29,028 bases of DNA from contig CALQZK010000005.1 of the NCBI GenBank assembly GCA_943349555.1, forward strand, positions 1 to 29,028. The letters are read 5' to 3'. The notes beneath the pieces were generated by a model. It was not told the DNA's origin. It worked only from the letters and a program-made list of their open reading frames with translations, and searched no databases. Below, piece by piece: positions 13,826-22,057 of this stretch. The number at the start of each line of letters is the position of its first letter. Within the stretch, counting starts at the first letter, position 1. The translations under genes and the position numbers were made by a program. Origin of the DNA: Candidatus Nomurabacteria bacterium. Lineage in GTDB: Bacteria > Patescibacteriota > Minisyncoccia > Phycocordibacterales > PALSA-1337.

Positions 13826-14668
13826 ATGCGCTGTTCCGATTGCGGTTCAATGTTTTGCGGTCAGACACAAAAGGGTCATCTCTATTACTCCTGCAGTCAC
13901 TGGAAAGACAAGAACTGTCCGGAACGCAAATACATGCGATGGGAGCTGGCCGAGGATCAGATCGCAGGTCATCTTTCCCGTGTGCATTTGCCAGATAAGT
14001 TTAAGAAGGTCTTGGATGCTTACTTCCAGCACTTTGCCAAAGAGCGTCTATCTCAGGAAGAACGTGAGCGCAAGAGTCTCAAGCATGAGCTGGTCAGGGT
14101 ACAACAGCAGATCCGGAATATCGTGGTGGATCGTTCCAAGCGCATCATTGATGCCGAGGTGTTCGTAAAGATTCAGGACGAGCTTCTGAGGGAGAAGGAA
14201 ATGTATCAGGATCGCTTGGCAATACTTGAGGGTAAGTCAGACAAATTCGTCCAGAAATTCAACGAGCTACTAGACTTCACGGATCACGCAGAGGAAGTGT
14301 TCCATAAAAGCAGTGACTACCAGAAGCGTACGATTATGAAGCTTTGTTTCGATGGGTTCATCGTCAAAAATCAAAAACTGACGCCCATTTGGACGCCAGT
14401 CTTTGATATCTTGATGGACTTACAAAGTCCGACTCAAGTTTCCAACATCGAGCCGCCTAAGCCTCCGAAAGGCTCAAAAAGCCTTGCAGTTGCTACGGTT
14501 CAAAGTTGGAAATCTGGCGGAACCGGAGGGATTCGAACCCTCGAGGCCTTTAAAGGGCCTGCATCTTTAGCAAAGATGTTCGTTAGACCAACTCCGACAC
14601 GGTTCCAGTACTTTGTCAAGTACATCTATTTCCCTACTTTCCCATTCTTACATAAAATCCCAACTTAA
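13826..14668 (+). CDS. Large serine recombinase, C-terminal part (same frame; runs through tRNA-Ser)
   Basis: The frame is the same as 12986-13783. From the first in-frame ATG it encodes MRCSDCGSMFCGQTQKGHLY then SCSHWKDKNCPE, the recombinase zinc ribbon (CxxC...C...C), followed by a coiled coil (residues 65-150) and the C-terminal helices. The 14 codons between the TAA and this ATG (ADRSRKHSYALSGF) also fit the family. The last 50 or so residues are antisense to tRNA-Ser and to host sequence beyond it, so the natural C-terminus in the free element must differ. It could be made separately by re-initiation, but is more likely half of a broken gene. Confidence 0.75.
   Translation: MRCSDCGSMFCGQTQKGHLYYSCSHWKDKNCPERKYMRWELAEDQIAGHLSRVHLPDKFKKVLDAYFQHFAKERLSQEERERKSLKHELVRVQQQIRNIVVDRSKRIIDAEVFVKIQDELLREKEMYQDRLAILEGKSDKFVQKFNELLDFTDHAEEVFHKSSDYQKRTIMKLCFDGFIVKNQKLTPIWTPVFDILMDLQSPTQVSNIEPPKPPKGSKSLAVATVQSWKSGGTGGIRTLEAFKGPASLAKMFVRPTPTRFQYFVKYIYFPTFPFLHKIPT
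14515..14606 (-). tRNA. tRNA-Ser (anticodon GCU), CCA encoded
   Basis: A complete class II tRNA: acceptor GGAACCG/CGGTTCC with discriminator G and encoded CCA, a 3-bp D stem TCG/CGA, anticodon stem CATCT/AGATG with loop TTGCTAA (anticodon GCT), long variable arm AGGCC/GGCCT, and T arm GAGGG-TTCGAAT-CCCTC. It reads AGC/AGU codons. Its 3' end faces the recombinase, so it is the probable integration site of the mobile element. Confidence 0.97.
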
Positions 14669-14715
14669 TCAAAATGTTGAATAACCACAGATATTTTGCT
14701 TTTTTCTTTAAATCA

Positions 14716-14721
14716 TATAGA
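14716..14721 (+). promoter_or_regulatory. Candidate -10 box of efp (near-leaderless)
   Basis: TATAGA ends 8 bp before the first ATG (14730) and 14 bp before the second (14736). No Shine-Dalgarno sequence lies between. The geometry resembles that at ung. Confidence 0.35.
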
Positions 14722-14729
14722 ATGCCCGT

Positions 14730-15302
14730 ATGTCCATGCTTGAATACAACGAGATCGTAGAGCGAAAATACATCATACTTGATGGAGCACCCTATGAAGT
14801 GCTTTCTTCTCATGTCTTTCGCAAACAGCAGAGGAAGCCGGTCAATGCTACTAAATTGAAGAATATGATCAGTGGAAAGGTCACTGAATACTCTTTCCAT
14901 CAGTCAGAAAAAGTCCAGGAAGCTGAAATCGAAAGCAAGGAAATAAAATACCTTTACAATAACCGAGGAGAATTTTTCTTCTGCGATCCAGAAAATCCAA
15001 GCAAGAGATTCAGCCTGACGGAAGATGCCGTAGGTCCTCAAAGCCGATTCTTGAAACCTAATTCCGTCCTTACACAACTACTATTCGGCGAGCAGACTAT
15101 AGGATTTAAATTTCCAGCCAGCGTGGAATTGAAAGTTACAGAAGCTCCACCAAATGTAAAGGGCGATAGCGCCACAAGCGGAGGCAAGGTGGTCACTTTG
15201 GAGACAGGCGCAACTATCAACGCTCCCCTCTTTGTGAATGTTGGAGATGTGATAAGGATAAATACGGAGACGGGAGAATATAGGGAAAGAGTGGGGAAAT
15301 AA
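14730..15302 (+). CDS. efp: Translation elongation factor P
   Basis: EF-P binds between the ribosomal P and E sites and relieves stalling at polyproline. The protein is 190 residues and has all three domains: N-terminal KOW-like barrel (LEYNEIVERKYIILDGAPYE), OB domain II with the QTIGFKFPASVELKVTEAPP region, and domain III with KVVTLETGATINAPLFVNVG, matching the EF-P signature. The loop that carries the modified Lys34/Arg32 elsewhere (P-G-K-G or P-G-R-G) reads RKQQRKPV at 31-38, with Gln where the modified residue is expected, so the modification pathway is probably absent or different. It is convergent with rpsR across a large hairpin. Confidence 0.95.
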   Translation: MSMLEYNEIVERKYIILDGAPYEVLSSHVFRKQQRKPVNATKLKNMISGKVTEYSFHQSEKVQEAEIESKEIKYLYNNRGEFFFCDPENPSKRFSLTEDAVGPQSRFLKPNSVLTQLLFGEQTIGFKFPASVELKVTEAPPNVKGDSATSGGKVVTLETGATINAPLFVNVGDVIRINTETGEYRERVGK

Positions 15303-15329
15303 GAAAAGAGGAGAAGTAGGCTGTGAAGG

Positions 15330-15442
15330 GAAATAGGAAAGAAGTATGCCTTCCGGGGTACGCGTAATCGCCTGCTGGCGATTCGCTCCGACTCGGCTAC
15401 CCGCCTGCGTAGCCCCCTCCAGACATACTTCTTTCCTATTTC
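15330..15442. repeat. Multi-branched inverted repeat (19-bp outer stem)
   Basis: A perfect 19-bp stem (15330-15348 with 15424-15442) encloses two inner hairpins: AATCGCC/GGCGATT (15366-15372, 15377-15383) with a TGCT loop, and GGCTAC/GTAGCC (15395-15400, 15409-15414). An alternative pairing of GGGGTACGC with GCGTAGCCCC is also possible. It sits between convergent efp and rpsR and could terminate both, but it is larger and more branched than a simple terminator. Confidence 0.75.
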
Positions 15443-15457
15443 TAAATACCTTTTCTC

Positions 15458-15661
15458 TTACCTCGCAACGTACGGCAATAGACCGATGAAGCGCGCGCGC
15501 TTTACTGCTACAGCAAGCTGTCGCTGGCTTTTTGCAGAGACTCCGGACTTTTTCCGGCTAATCATACGCCCATGAGGATTGAGAAATTTCTTTAGAATTT
15601 CCGTATCCTTATAGTCTATCTGCCTTATATTGTTTTGTAAGAAATAACACTGTTTGATCAT
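15458..15661 (-). CDS. rpsR: Small-subunit ribosomal protein bS18
   Basis: A 67-residue protein. Motifs of bS18 are plain: IDYKDTEILKKFLNPHGRMI, then SRKKSGVSAKSQRQLAVAVK and the final RARFIGLLPYVAR. It binds the 30S platform beside bS6. It is the last gene of the classic rpsF-ssb-rpsR operon, 28 bp after ssb. The N-terminal tail is short (CYFLQNNI) and lacks the zinc-type cysteines seen in some S18 paralogues. Confidence 0.96.
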   Translation of the reverse strand: MIKQCYFLQNNIRQIDYKDTEILKKFLNPHGRMISRKKSGVSAKSQRQLAVAVKRARFIGLLPYVAR

Positions 15662-15689
15662 TTTATTTATTTTTTATTTTATTTACCAA

Positions 15690-16160
15690 CTAGAACGGTA
15701 TATCATCTGGATTAATCTCTTCTTCTGGATACTCTATGGCTCCTGCTGGTGGAAGATCCTTTGCATCATCTGCCGGGGCGCCGGACTTGGATCCTGCAGC
15801 TGCCCCTCCAGTTGACGGCGATCCACCTCTAGGCGATGAGCCGAACTGAACAGTGTCTGCAACGATCTCCGTGCGGTACTTCTTCTCCCCGCTGGTCTTA
15901 TCATCCCAAGAACGTGTTTGCATACGTCCTTCGATAAGGACACTGGAACCCTTCTTCATGTACTGTGCTGTAGTCTCGGCAGAACGTCCGAAGATGACTA
16001 TATTATGATAGTCAACACCTTCCTGCTTCTTGCCATCCTTATCCTTCCAGACCCTGTTAGTAGCGACTGCCATTGTGCAGATCTTGATCCCCGTTGGCAA
16101 GGCTTTCAGTTCTGGATCTCTTACTATATTCCCTATTACAATTGCTTTGTTTAAAAACAT
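15690..16160 (-). CDS. ssb: Single-stranded DNA-binding protein
   Basis: A 156-residue bacterial SSB. Residues 1-108 are the OB fold (LNKAIVIGNIVRDPELKALP, GVDYHNIVIFG, YMKKGSSVLIEGRMQTRSWD). Then comes a Gly/Ser/Ala-rich linker and the conserved acidic tip ending DDIPF that recruits repair and replication partners. It binds ssDNA as a tetramer. The ATG lies 29 bp after rpsF, in the usual ribosomal operon order. Confidence 0.97.
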   Translation of the reverse strand: MFLNKAIVIGNIVRDPELKALPTGIKICTMAVATNRVWKDKDGKKQEGVDYHNIVIFGRSAETTAQYMKKGSSVLIEGRMQTRSWDDKTSGEKKYRTEIVADTVQFGSSPRGGSPSTGGAAAGSKSGAPADDAKDLPPAGAIEYPEEEINPDDIPF

Positions 16161-16189
16161 ATTTGTGCGTGATTATTATACTGATAATA

Positions 16190-16693
16190 CTACGCCTCTT
16201 TCACCATTTCGTCTATGCTTTTATCCATATCTTCTATTGAAGCTGGAATGACCGGGGAAACTATGCCAGGAATTGGCAATGTTTCTGTAGCAACAACTGT
16301 GGCTGATTCTGGAGCCTTTTTACCGAGGAAAGTATTTTCCTTAACCGTGATAATGAGAAGTATTCGCAGCATGTCAGGATGCATTTCAAATGTCTTCTTC
16401 ACTTCTTCGATCTCCGAAGCGGAAAGCTCGAACTTGATCCAACCGAAGTATCCTCGATCAAATCTCTGGTTTGCAGTCCCAATTTTCTTGATCATGGTAT
16501 AGGAAAGCTCGATAAGCTCTGGAGTTTCCTCGGAAATGATTTCCGCTGCCTTTTTCCCTGGTTTTTTTAAAAGAACGTCCTTAAGGGAAGTAGCGATATC
16601 TGCCACTTTTTCCGTAGGAACCGAGGACACCAGAAGGTATCCTATTTCATAGACCTTCAATGCCCCGTCTTTCGTCGATAATGTCTCTGTCAT
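16190..16693 (-). CDS. rpsF: Small-subunit ribosomal protein bS6, extended C-terminus
   Basis: A 167-residue bS6. The core is at about 13-115: KVYEIGYLLVSSVPTEKVAD, the typical IKKIGTANQRFDRGYFGWIK region and a final strand MHPDMLRILLIITVKEN. Family members are near 95-130 residues; here a Pro/Ala-rich, then acidic tail of about 45 residues (IPGIVSPVIPASIEDMDKS) is added. It partners bS18 on the 30S platform. First gene of rpsF-ssb-rpsR. Confidence 0.93.
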   Translation of the reverse strand: MTETLSTKDGALKVYEIGYLLVSSVPTEKVADIATSLKDVLLKKPGKKAAEIISEETPELIELSYTMIKKIGTANQRFDRGYFGWIKFELSASEIEEVKKTFEMHPDMLRILLIITVKENTFLGKKAPESATVVATETLPIPGIVSPVIPASIEDMDKSIDEMVKEA

Positions 16694-16921
16694 GTGTTAT
16701 TTGGTGAACAGTAATTCATTTTTACTCTATAGATAAGAGTTAATGAAGCATGGCCGTGCGAGCCAGGACTGATCACACTATTATTTTGTTAAAATGCACG
16801 TGCAAGTACATTACCACATTAGAGAAATAAATCAAGCACAGACGCCGTGGTGAACGGCATGTAAACTCTAACAAAGCGAGATTAAGATTCGATAAATTTC
16901 TGATAAAGATTCGATAAAGAT
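16694..16921. other. Intergenic region between rpsF and tatD
   Basis: 228 bp without a gene. It should hold the rpsF promoter. A small hairpin GCCGT/ACGGC (16844-16848, 16854-16858) and two copies of AAGATTCGATAAA (16884-16896 and 16906-16918, 22 bp apart) lie just after the tatD stop. No RNA gene recognised. Confidence 0.5.
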
Positions 16922-17704
16922 TTAAATAGCAAACATCTTTCTAGCATTGTCAACTAATTGAGGTAAAATTTTGTCTACCATTTCGCCTCTTATAGAAGCG
17001 ATAGTATGCGATATATCCTTGATAAATAAGGGTTCGTTGCGCTTTCCGCGATTTGGAATTGGAGCAAGATAAGGTGCGTCAGTTTCTGACATTATTCGAT
17101 CGATTGGAGCACTTTTTAACACTGCATCATAACTTCTAGCAAATGTCACTACTCCATTGAAGGAAACCATGCCATTCATGCCAATAATCTCATCTAAATT
17201 TTCCTGCGTTCCAGTGAAAAAATGGAAGTTCGCACGCACTTTGGAATACTCTTTTAAGATTTTTAGGGCATCTTTATAGGCATTCAAATTATCTCCGCCG
17301 TCATTGCTCTTGGCATTCCTGATATGTAACATGAGAGGCTTATTTACTTTATTTGCCAGCTCAATATGCTGAATAAAAACTTCCTCCTGTCTTTCAAAGT
17401 CTTCCGGCAATGATCGGAAATAGTCTAGACCGCACTCCCCTATTGCTACAACTTTCGGATGCTTTGCCAGCTCTGCCAGGGCAGATAGATCAAATTTTTC
17501 TTTCGTATGATTAGGATGGATTGCTGCTGTTGCATATATGTCTTTATGATTTTCCGCAATCTCAATTGCCTTTACTGACATGGGAATATCAGTTCCGACA
17601 TTTATAATTCCTATTTCTTCTCTCTGTGCTCTAGCTATAACCTCTTCTCTATCAGCATCATATTCAGGAAATTGAAGATGGCAATGGACATCTATATATT
17701 TCAT
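16922..17704 (-). CDS. tatD: TatD-family metal-dependent deoxyribonuclease
   Basis: A 260-residue TIM-barrel hydrolase. The metal ligands are all present: YIDVHCHLQFPEYDADREEV (HxH), AIGECGLDYFRSLP (Glu), LMLHIRNA (His), a second His in HFFTG, and MSETDAPYLAPIPNRGKRNE (Asp). TatD enzymes are 3'-5' exonucleases used in DNA repair and fragment turnover. The ATG is 2 bp after the metG stop, so the genes are coupled; metG-tatD adjacency is common in bacteria. Confidence 0.95.
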   Translation of the reverse strand: MKYIDVHCHLQFPEYDADREEVIARAQREEIGIINVGTDIPMSVKAIEIAENHKDIYATAAIHPNHTKEKFDLSALAELAKHPKVVAIGECGLDYFRSLPEDFERQEEVFIQHIELANKVNKPLMLHIRNAKSNDGGDNLNAYKDALKILKEYSKVRANFHFFTGTQENLDEIIGMNGMVSFNGVVTFARSYDAVLKSAPIDRIMSETDAPYLAPIPNRGKRNEPLFIKDISHTIASIRGEMVDKILPQLVDNARKMFAI

Positions 17705-17706
17705 AA

Positions 17707-19149
17707 TTATTTCCTCATGAACAATGGCTCGCTAATTTTATTATCCTTTATCGCTTTTGCAATTTTTTCTGATGTTTCTGGCAGAATTGGAGCAAGAAGA
17801 ATTCCGATATGCGCCACCTCAGCCAACAAGAACTGTATCTGTAATACTCCTTTGTCTTTGCCGACTTTGTCTTTACTTTTTATCGTCTTGAAAGGCTCAT
17901 GTTCCTGTATATATTTATCCGCAGACTGGATACGCGCCCAGATATCATCACAGACTTTATTTATTTCATAACTGTCATAGAGCGCCGCGTATTTTTTTAC
18001 ATCGACCATTTCTGTCTGCTCCACACTTATATCATTCGTCTCCGCCATCTTCATGACTCTGCTAACGAGATTGCCCAGACCATTTGCCAGATTTGCATTA
18101 TAGGCTTCCTTAAACATTTCCATGGTAAAAGGGCTGTCTTCAAATGGAGAAATTTCTCTCAAAACGAAGTAGCGCAGAGCATCTGTGCCGTATTCCTTCA
18201 CAACATCAATAGGATTGATGGTATTCCCAAGAGTCTTGCTCATCTTTATTCCTCCTTCTCCAGTGATGAAGCCGTTGATGACTATCTGCTTGGAATTTGG
18301 CAGTCTTGCCGCCATAAGCATGGCTTGCCACATTGCGGACTGCTGACGCAAATTATCTTTTCCACAATACTGCACAACCCCCCCAGTCTTGATCCACCAT
18401 CTATCGAAACTATCTTTATCATCCGGCCAATTAAGCGTGGAAATATAGCTGACAAGAGCATCGAACCAGACATACATAACATGAGCATCATCTCCAGGCA
18501 CAGGCACTCCCCATGGCATCTTGCTCTTCAAGCGGGAAATGCTGAAGTCCTCCAGTCCACTTTTTACAAAAGATTTTATTTCATTGAAGCGGAAGGATGG
18601 GGTGACCAGAGTGGGATTTTCTTCGTACAGCGCCAGAAGAGGCTTTTGGAATTCGCTGAATTTGAAGAAATAATTTTCTTCTTTTATTTCTTCTATGGTG
18701 AGAGATGGGTGAATGGGGCATTTACCATCAACCAAATCGGAAGTTGTTTTTTCCAATTCACAGCCGACACAGTACTTCGTCGTATAATCTTTATTATATA
18801 TAAATCCATTCTTATCACATATCTTCCAAAATTCTTGAGCAGCTTTCACATGCTTCGTATCAGTTGTCCGGATAAAATGAGTGTTTGATGAAATGCCAAG
18901 TAGAGATAATAAATCCTTGAATTTTTCCGAAGCTTTATCAACATATTCCTTTGTACTTACACCTAGAGCTTCTGCGCTTCTCTGTATTTTTGTCCCATGC
19001 TCATCAGTCCCGGTATTAAAGAAGACATCATAACCCTCTATCTTCTTCTCCCTAGCAATAACATCCGCGCGGATAAATTCCATGGCAAAGCCGACATGAG
19101 GTTCTGCATTTACGTAGGGTAATGTTGTTGTAATGTAAAAGTTTTTCAT
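17707..19149 (-). CDS. metG: Methionyl-tRNA synthetase
   Basis: A 480-residue class I synthetase. The HIGH motif is HVGF (18-21) in TLPYVNAEPHVGFAMEF; KMSKT is at 302-306 in GEGGIKMSKTLGN. A single zinc knuckle is formed by Cys127, Cys130, Cys144 and His147 (a CxxC...CxxH variant). The anticodon-binding helical domain follows (about 350-480). There is no C-terminal EMAP/Trbp111-like extension, so this is the short form. It charges initiator and elongator tRNA-Met. The ATG lies 9 bp after the AI-2E gene stop. Confidence 0.97.
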   Translation of the reverse strand: MKNFYITTTLPYVNAEPHVGFAMEFIRADVIAREKKIEGYDVFFNTGTDEHGTKIQRSAEALGVSTKEYVDKASEKFKDLLSLLGISSNTHFIRTTDTKHVKAAQEFWKICDKNGFIYNKDYTTKYCVGCELEKTTSDLVDGKCPIHPSLTIEEIKEENYFFKFSEFQKPLLALYEENPTLVTPSFRFNEIKSFVKSGLEDFSISRLKSKMPWGVPVPGDDAHVMYVWFDALVSYISTLNWPDDKDSFDRWWIKTGGVVQYCGKDNLRQQSAMWQAMLMAARLPNSKQIVINGFITGEGGIKMSKTLGNTINPIDVVKEYGTDALRYFVLREISPFEDSPFTMEMFKEAYNANLANGLGNLVSRVMKMAETNDISVEQTEMVDVKKYAALYDSYEINKVCDDIWARIQSADKYIQEHEPFKTIKSKDKVGKDKGVLQIQFLLAEVAHIGILLAPILPETSEKIAKAIKDNKISEPLFMRK

Positions 19150-19158
19150 GGCAGATTA

Positions 19159-20193
19159 TTAAGCAATTGTCTTGAATGATCTCTTGTGTTTCTCTAAATC
19201 ACCTACCCACTCCATGAGAACAGAAGCGATTGGCACAGCCAGAATTGCACCAAGGAAGCCTGCAAGCTTAGCCCCAATGACTAGGGCGAGAATGACAACG
19301 ATTGGAGAAATTCCTACGATTTTCCTGACCACTAAAGGATAGAGCAAATGATTTTCGAATTGATGGATGATGAGATAGAGACCAATAATAAAGAAAACTT
19401 GCGTCGTTCCCCCATCAACAAAAGCGATAAGGACAGCAGGAACCGCAGCAAGAATAGGGCCGAAAATAGGGATAATTTCGAAGACTGCAGCCACAGAAGC
19501 CAGTAGAAGAGCATGCTTTACACCGAGGACCATAAGACCAAGATAAACAAGTACTCCCACGATGACAGCCAGAAGAAGCTGTCCCTGCATCCAATATCCG
19601 ATCTTCCTCTGCGATCTTTTCCAAAGATTGATAATGTATTCATGATGCTTGATAGGACTGACAATTTTCAAGAAACTTCCCACTCCATCCTCCTGCACAG
19701 CAAGATAAAAAGAGAGGACGATCATGAGGATAAAGCTCAAGGCTCCACCGAAAATAAAGCTGGCGGTCCTGAATGCTCCCGCTCCCGTGCCGGTAAGAAT
19801 ATATTTAGAAGCGTCGACAAATTCCTTTATAGAAAAAGAAAAATCAACTTCACTTATTGGATTCCAGACATCGCTTAAACTGATGTTCTCCGGAAAGTTA
19901 TTGAGATAGACCAATATATCACTAGCTACCAGAGGCAGGAAAAATATAAAAAAAACAGCCAAGAATAAACCTAGAATCAAATATATTCCCATGACTGCCG
20001 GCAAACGTCGGATCCTATGTCTGGCACACCAATAAGTTAATGGCTCTACTGCGGAAGCTATGACAATAGCAGTCAAGACCACCAGCACAATGTCTTTTAT
20101 ATAATAAAGAGAAGCAGCCAAGGCAAGGAGTAGGACTGTCTTGATGATTGTACTGGAGCGGATAGTAATGCTTATATCTCGGCTTTCATTCAT
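19159..20193 (-). CDS. AI-2E/PerM-family membrane transporter
   Basis: A 344-residue polytopic membrane protein with about eight hydrophobic segments, starting TIIKTVLLLALAASLYYIKD. The family signature in the C-terminal half is clear: ASVAAVFEIIPIFGPILAAV, then HQFENHLLYPLVVRKIVGI and the closing FLGAILAVPIASVLMEW. Members (YdiK, TqsA, PerM) export varied small molecules or ions; substrate prediction from sequence is unreliable. Its ATG overlaps the M16 protease stop by 4 bp, showing translational coupling. Confidence 0.92.
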   Translation of the reverse strand: MNESRDISITIRSSTIIKTVLLLALAASLYYIKDIVLVVLTAIVIASAVEPLTYWCARHRIRRLPAVMGIYLILGLFLAVFFIFFLPLVASDILVYLNNFPENISLSDVWNPISEVDFSFSIKEFVDASKYILTGTGAGAFRTASFIFGGALSFILMIVLSFYLAVQEDGVGSFLKIVSPIKHHEYIINLWKRSQRKIGYWMQGQLLLAVIVGVLVYLGLMVLGVKHALLLASVAAVFEIIPIFGPILAAVPAVLIAFVDGGTTQVFFIIGLYLIIHQFENHLLYPLVVRKIVGISPIVVILALVIGAKLAGFLGAILAVPIASVLMEWVGDLEKHKRSFKTIA

Positions 20194-21485
20194 TTGTTAA
20201 GTATATCAAAGGTGACCAGGTTATCAAATCTATTTTTATTCTTATTTTTCTCCTTGTATGGACCGATGATTGCCATGTTTAAATTTTTATTTACAAAGAT
20301 TTCTTTTGCCAATTTTTGGATTTTCTTGGCCGTCACCTTCCCCATCTCCTCAATAATCTTCTCTGGCTTCCTTATTTCCCTTTTCAATATTTCCTGATGC
20401 CCGGCAAAGTCCGCCTGTGCGTCCGATGTCTCCAGGTTCAGCATGCTGGTGCCTGCGATATAGTCCTTGGCTTTCTTAAGTTCTACTTCCGAGACCAATT
20501 CATCCTTCAGTCTATTAAGTTCGATAATTATATTTTTAATTCCAAGCTCCACTCGCTTTGTATCCAATCCTGCAGAAATATTAAGTTCGCCATGGTCAGT
20601 ATACGCAGAATGAGAAGTGTGGATGTAATAGCAGATTCCCAACTCGTCCCTCATTCGCGAGAAAAGGCGCGAGCTCATGCCTTTTCCAAGTACAGCAGAG
20701 AGGACTTTCATGATTGGAATTCTCTTGTCATTCACGGGGAATGACCTGATGCCGAAGGCGAGATGAGTCTGATCTGTCTTCTTATAGACTGAAGCAATTT
20801 GTGGATTTTTCTGCGATTCTTTGACTGCCAGCTTCCCTGCTTTTTTATCCTGCGGAATTTTCGCGAATAATTTTTCAACTTTCTTTATGATCTCCTTTTC
20901 TTTAATTTGACCGGCAATAATTACAATCGTTGAACTCGCCACATAATGCTTTGCTCGGTAATCTAGAAATGTTTTCTCATTGAAAGACCTGATATTTTCT
21001 TCTGGTCCCAACACTGTCCATCCTGCTGGCTGGTCTCCATGCATCAACTTACCCAATACATGATGTACCTCCCTCTGTGGCAAGTCCTTGTACATTTTTA
21101 TTTCTTCTATGATGACGCCTTTTTCTTTTTCTATCTCACTCGCTTCAAAAAGCGGATTCTGATACATGTCGGAGACAATGTCTAGAGCTGTATCGATATG
21201 CCTAGGGTCAACTTTGGCATAGTAGCCGGTGTATTCTTCGGAGGTAAAGGCATTGTACTCTGAACCGAGACTGTCGAGTTCCCTGGCAATGTCGCTTGCC
21301 TTCGGTCGTCGAGGTGTTCCTTTGAAAATCATATGTTCGAGGAAATGGGAAATGCCATTTGTCTCTTTTGTCTCATATTTCGAGCCGGCTTCGACCATGA
21401 CGAGGACAGTCACGGCGGGATTGTCCTGCATTGGAATAGTTATTATTCTCAAGCCGTTTTTGAGAATGGTTTTCGTGAAGGTCAT
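20190..21485 (-). CDS. M16-family zinc peptidase (processing-peptidase-like)
   Basis: A 431-residue insulinase-type protease. The inverted zinc motif HxxEH is HFLEH at 47-51 in ISHFLEHMIFKGTPRR; the downstream Glu lies in the EKGVIIEEIKMYKD helix. LRIITIPMQDNPAVTVLVMV starts the first M16 domain, and a second (inactive) M16 domain follows from about 170. Bacterial relatives (PqqL, YmxG type) degrade peptides. The frame extends 19 codons upstream to 21542, but that part overlaps hicA; ATG 21485 matches the family start and lies 10 bp from the hicA stop. Confidence 0.93.
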   Translation of the reverse strand: MTFTKTILKNGLRIITIPMQDNPAVTVLVMVEAGSKYETKETNGISHFLEHMIFKGTPRRPKASDIARELDSLGSEYNAFTSEEYTGYYAKVDPRHIDTALDIVSDMYQNPLFEASEIEKEKGVIIEEIKMYKDLPQREVHHVLGKLMHGDQPAGWTVLGPEENIRSFNEKTFLDYRAKHYVASSTIVIIAGQIKEKEIIKKVEKLFAKIPQDKKAGKLAVKESQKNPQIASVYKKTDQTHLAFGIRSFPVNDKRIPIMKVLSAVLGKGMSSRLFSRMRDELGICYYIHTSHSAYTDHGELNISAGLDTKRVELGIKNIIIELNRLKDELVSEVELKKAKDYIAGTSMLNLETSDAQADFAGHQEILKREIRKPEKIIEEMGKVTAKKIQKLAKEIFVNKNLNMAIIGPYKEKNKNKNRFDNLVTFDILNK

Positions 21486-21495
21486 GTGGAATATT

Positions 21496-21723
21496 TTATA
21501 AGTTATTAAACTCGTCAACAGATAAGCCCGCTTGTCGTACAACTATACTATAGAGAGTCCCGATTGGTACATCCTTTGAACCATGGATTGGAACGGTCAC
21601 AATTCTGTTTCCATCATCATTTTTTAAATAAAGATGACTGCCTCTTTGATGAGTTTCTATAAAGCCAGCTTTCTTAAGTTTCTTGATGACTTTTCTTGAT
21701 GATAGTGGACCTAATCTTCCCAT
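21496..21723 (-). CDS. hicA: HicA-type toxin (mRNA interferase)
   Basis: A 75-residue double-stranded-RNA-binding-fold toxin. The catalytic His sits in THQRGSHLYLKN (GSH motif), preceded by SSRKVIKKLKKAGF and followed by VTVPIHGSKDVPIGTLYSIV, all typical of HicA. HicA cleaves mRNA and is held by HicB. It lies 5 bp after hicB in the antitoxin-first order. Confidence 0.93.
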   Translation of the reverse strand: MGRLGPLSSRKVIKKLKKAGFIETHQRGSHLYLKNDDGNRIVTVPIHGSKDVPIGTLYSIVVRQAGLSVDEFNNL

Positions 21724-21728
21724 AACCT

Positions 21729-21977
21729 TTAAGCTATCTTGGGAATAAAGATTTTTAAATATGTACCCTCTGTATGAAATGCTGGTTTTGGAATTTCTCT
21801 ATTCTCTTGAGTAAGAACCTCCATATAACCCAAAGCTGCTTCTTTGACATTAGCCTCTGCTTCAGCAAAAGAACTACCGAATGAGGATAGGTGATTTAGT
21901 TCTGGGATAGTAGCAGTAACTTGATTAGTTTCCCTGTCCACGCCATATTCAATTTTATATTCTACATTGTTTGACAT
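21729..21977 (-). CDS. hicB: HicB-type antitoxin
   Basis: An 82-residue protein with the degraded RNase H-like fold of HicB: KIEYGVDRETNQVTATIPEL, then SSFGSSFAEAEANVKEAALG and a short tail. It has no C-terminal helix-turn-helix or ribbon-helix-helix domain, so autoregulation by DNA binding is unlikely with this form alone. First gene of the pair and 80 bp downstream of the DGR reverse transcriptase on the same strand. Confidence 0.9.
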   Translation of the reverse strand: MSNNVEYKIEYGVDRETNQVTATIPELNHLSSFGSSFAEAEANVKEAALGYMEVLTQENREIPKPAFHTEGTYLKIFIPKIA

Positions 21978-22057
21978 AGTGGGATTTTAACATTTTTTAG
22001 TAGGAAAGCAAGGGTGATTATGAGTACATCTGTATGACGGATATTTAAGGACTTTAA

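Noticed and set aside
12986..14668. Recoded stop codon (alternative genetic code) in the recombinase
   Set aside because: The codon is TAA, while CPR recoding affects UGA; TAA, TAG and TGA all end normal genes in this window.
16884..16918. Two AAGATTCGATAAA copies as a regulator site
   Set aside because: They lie at the 3' end of tatD, away from any start, and are short and AT-rich; kept only as a note.
17899..18888. Long plus-strand ORF of 329 codons
   Set aside because: It lies entirely antisense to metG, which has complete synthetase motifs; the translation has no recognisable domain.
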